Shown piece after piece: positions 61,692 through 64,000 of a stretch of 64,000 bases of DNA. Within the stretch, counting starts at the first letter, position 1. The number at the start of each line of letters is the position of its first letter. This stretch comes from Agaribacillus aureus. GTDB lineage: Bacteria > Bacteroidota > Bacteroidia > Cytophagales > Cyclobacteriaceae. The notes beneath the pieces were generated by a model. The model saw only the letters and a list, made by a program, of their open reading frames with translations, was not told the DNA's origin and searched no databases. The stretch is from NCBI GenBank assembly GCA_030442055.1, contig JAUJEB010000001.1, positions 1,798,001 through 1,862,000 on the forward strand, written 5' to 3'. The position numbers and the translations under genes were made by a program.

Positions 61692-64000
61692 TTAAAAGGA
61701 GATATTGGCACCAAGGGTGATTACCTTGGCATTGGGATAAGAGCTTTGATCAACACCAAATTGTGCGTCCGGATTTGAGCCGTCTGTGGTGCGAATATTC
61801 AGCTGTCCGTTTCTACCGCCATTGAATGAACTGACCTCAGGATCATACCCGGTATAATCGGTGATTGTCAAATAATTGGTTGCTGTTACATATATTCTGG
61901 CGCCTCTGATACCAATTTTCTCACATTTTGAAGATGGCAGATTATAAGCTAAAGTAATGGTTTTCAATCGAATATAAGAGCCATCTTCAACATATCTTGA
62001 ATTTAACCCTACCCCACTGACTTTGGATTCAATTCCCGGAGTAACAATCTGATCCTCAATTGTTTGCTGATCAATAAATCCCGGAACATCGGTATTCTGA
62101 TTGTCGGGAGTCCAATGATTTAACAGGTCTCTGCTAATCCCATCGGTGGGGCTATTCATACGCAGTTGCGCCTGATTGACGATCTTATGACCGGTAGCAC
62201 CCTGAAAAAAGAAATTTAGCTCAAAGTCCTTATAGCTGAAATTGTTGGTCCAGCCGAAAAAATACTTAGGCGTGGTTTGGCCGAGTATGATTCTGTCATC
62301 CAGATCAATTTGACCGTTGCCATCAATATCTGCATATTTGGGCTGTCCCGGAAGTTGCCCAAAGGCAAGTGCCTGCTCTCGTTCTGAAGTTTTCCATACG
62401 CCCAGGTACTCATGTCCGAATATACTCCCCATTGGCAGACCTTCTCTCAGCACCATAAATCTATCGCTAAATCCCGCGCCTCCGCCAAAGGTTCCGCGGA
62501 ATGTGATTTCGGGCAGACCAGAAAGGTCAACGATTTCATTTTGATTGTGGAAAAAACTGAAAGTCGATTGCCACTGCACCGGTCCTACCAATGGATTACC
62601 ACTCACCAGCAGCTCAACCCCCTGGTTTTGGACCTCCCCGGCATTAACCCATATTCTACCGGCCCCGGTATACAATGCTACGTTTTTCGAGAAAAGCAAG
62701 TCGGTAGTATTCTTTTTATAGTAATCTGCTGAAAGTGTCAGCCTGTTATCAAATAACCCAAGGTCAAATCCGAAATCGATTTGTTCGGTCTCTTCCCAGC
62801 CCAGATTAGGATTGGCCACCTGCGCGGGGCGGGCTGATATAACAATGTCATTCCCGTTAATCGGGTAACCATTTGCCCCTGTGGGATCACCGCCACCGTC
62901 ATCTGTGATTAGAACGGCCTGGCTGGCGCCTATAGGTACTGACTGACTACCGGTTATTCCCCAGCTTGCCCTTAATTTCAAGTTACTAATGGCACCTAAA
63001 TCTCGAATGAAAGATTCCTCAGACATCCTCCAAGCCAATGCTACCGATGGAAATGAGCTCCATCGATTTCCCTCGCTTAATACAGATGAACCATCAGATC
63101 TCACACTGGCAGTTATCAGGTATCTGTCATCGAATACATAATTGATCCTTCCCAAATAAGAAATTAACGACCGGTCTCCGCCATAGCTGCCGGCAGTTGT
63201 ACTTGCCGCGCCTCCAATATTATTAAATCCCAGGTTATCAATGATAATTCCGGTAGCACCCACCTGGGAACCTCTCACGTTGGTGTAGGATTGCTCCGCC
63301 ACACCGGTCAAAGTCACATGGTGTTTATCGCTGAAGGTCTTGTCATAAGTCAGAATATTTGAATTTTGTATCCTTAAAAATTCTTCTTCAGCTATTAGCG
63401 CATCGCCGTTTGCCTGCAGTCCTCTCCTGGTCTTGGTATTAAAATAACTCCGGAAATTTCTCCTTTGACTTAATGCACCACCGGTAACCTTTAACTTTAA
63501 ACCCTCGAAGAACTCATATTCCAAATAAAGGTTAGCCAGCAAATCGGTTGTATTATTTCGCATATCAGGCTCCGTAGCGCTGGCCACGGGATTCCATGGA
63601 TCCGGATTCACCCAATTAAATCCAGTGAAACCCGTATTTCCCGGGCCGTCGGAAGGCGTATTATAGTTACCGTCTTCATCAAACACAGGGACCGTAGGAG
63701 CCCACCTCGTAGCTCCGTTAATAGCAGAACCCAGCACATCGAAGTTATTAAATGGAGGTGAATTATAGGATTGGTGTGTGGCTACAAAGTTCAACCCGAA
63801 ATTTAATTTTTCAGATACCTTTGAAAATACATTTGCCCGCAAGGAATAGCGATCATAGTTTGAATTCAAAAGAATACCTTCCTGATTTAAAAGCGCTCCG
63901 GAAACAAGGTAATTGACATTGTCATTCCCGCCACTCAGTGACAATTGATGATTGTGCATAAAAGCAGTCCTGTAAATCTCATCCTGCATGTCGGTGCCCC
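61692..64000 (-). CDS. SusC/RagA-family TonB-dependent transporter, C-terminal part (runs off the window end)
   Basis: These are the last 769 residues of an outer-membrane SusC. The frame continues upstream of the first Met at 63989 to the window end (G-T-D-M-Q-D-E-I-Y-R-T-A), matching the usual SusC segment TDWQDEI, so the true start lies outside. Visible features are NHQLSLSGGNDNVNYLVSGA, LNQEGILLNSNYDRYSLRAN, the mid-barrel SSFPSVALAWRMSEESFI and the end ITLGANISF with an aromatic terminus. The TonB box and plug are not in the window, so an STN domain cannot be judged. Confidence 0.94.
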   Translation of the reverse strand, partial: GTDMQDEIYRTAFMHNHQLSLSGGNDNVNYLVSGALLNQEGILLNSNYDRYSLRANVFSKVSEKLNFGLNFVATHQSYNSPPFNNFDVLGSAINGATRWAPTVPVFDEDGNYNTPSDGPGNTGFTGFNWVNPDPWNPVASATEPDMRNNTTDLLANLYLEYEFFEGLKLKVTGGALSQRRNFRSYFNTKTRRGLQANGDALIAEEEFLRIQNSNILTYDKTFSDKHHVTLTGVAEQSYTNVRGSQVGATGIIIDNLGFNNIGGAASTTAGSYGGDRSLISYLGRINYVFDDRYLITASVRSDGSSVLSEGNRWSSFPSVALAWRMSEESFIRDLGAISNLKLRASWGITGSQSVPIGASQAVLITDDGGGDPTGANGYPINGNDIVISARPAQVANPNLGWEETEQIDFGFDLGLFDNRLTLSADYYKKNTTDLLFSKNVALYTGAGRIWVNAGEVQNQGVELLVSGNPLVGPVQWQSTFSFFHNQNEIVDLSGLPEITFRGTFGGGAGFSDRFMVLREGLPMGSIFGHEYLGVWKTSEREQALAFGQLPGQPKYADIDGNGQIDLDDRIILGQTTPKYFFGWTNNFSYKDFELNFFFQGATGHKIVNQAQLRMNSPTDGISRDLLNHWTPDNQNTDVPGFIDQQTIEDQIVTPGIESKVSGVGLNSRYVEDGSYIRLKTITLAYNLPSSKCEKIGIRGARIYVTATNYLTITDYTGYDPEVSSFNGGRNGQLNIRTTDGSNPDAQFGVDQSSYPNAKVITLGANISF

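Noticed and set aside
1-64000. CRISPR arrays, insertion sequences, tRNA or rRNA genes, attachment sites
   Set aside because: I saw no regular short repeats with spacers, no transposase or integrase, and no tRNA cloverleaf in any gap.

Overview
The window looks like chromosomal DNA of a marine or soil Bacteroidota, most like the Cytophagales. The evidence is three SusC/SusD pairs, a hybrid two-component regulator, a FecI/FecR-type sigma/anti-sigma pair, a type IX secretion sorting domain, many lipobox proteins and at least one TAnnTTTG-type promoter. There are no rRNA or tRNA genes, no insertion sequences and no CRISPR arrays that I can see. Gene density is high and no gap between genes exceeds about 300 bases.

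Region 1 (1-14592, mostly minus strand) holds the N-terminal part of an S1 sulfatase, an EamA permease divergent from an M20 amidohydrolase, a GNAT acetyltransferase, and a polysaccharide-utilisation locus. That locus reads SusC, SusD, a SusE/F-like lipoprotein, a GH29 alpha-L-fucosidase and a beta-helix protein with a sorting tail. A divergent hybrid two-component sensor/AraC regulator (14892-19127) probably controls it through a direct repeat upstream of susC.

Region 2 (19350-35385, plus strand) is the most unusual part. A PadR repressor is followed by six consecutive FtsX/MacB-type permeases of about 870 residues each, with an N-terminal 'permease prefix' domain. All five permease-permease junctions overlap by the same 8 bases, ATGAATAA. 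No ABC ATPase is present. The array resembles the acidobacterial duplicated orphan permeases (ADOP) with their PadR partner. A 13-bp bidirectional hairpin closes it.

Region 3 (35457-42655, minus strand) is a second SusC/SusD pair under a FecR anti-sigma factor and ECF sigma factor; this SusC has an STN signalling domain. A polytopic membrane protein and a secreted esterase follow.

Region 4 (45377-54839) looks like a catabolic island for an amino sugar. The minus-strand operon encodes an AgaS-type isomerase, two PfkB kinases, a class II aldolase, an exported amidohydrolase and a CBM9-like protein. A divergent plus-strand operon encodes an Nramp-fold transporter that has lost both metal-binding motifs, an extended SDR without its catalytic lysine, and a DapA/NanA-type aldolase. 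The shared intergenic region carries two 5-bp-periodic TTTC/TTTT boxes resembling AgaR/DeoR operators.

Region 5 (54873-64000, minus strand) has a giant FG-GAP/VCBS lipoprotein coupled to a beta-lactamase-fold lipoprotein, and a third SusC/SusD pair whose SusC runs off the window end. Taken together, the sulfatase, fucosidase and galactosamine/tagatose enzymes suggest use of a sulfated, fucosylated, amino-sugar-containing glycan; this is inference.
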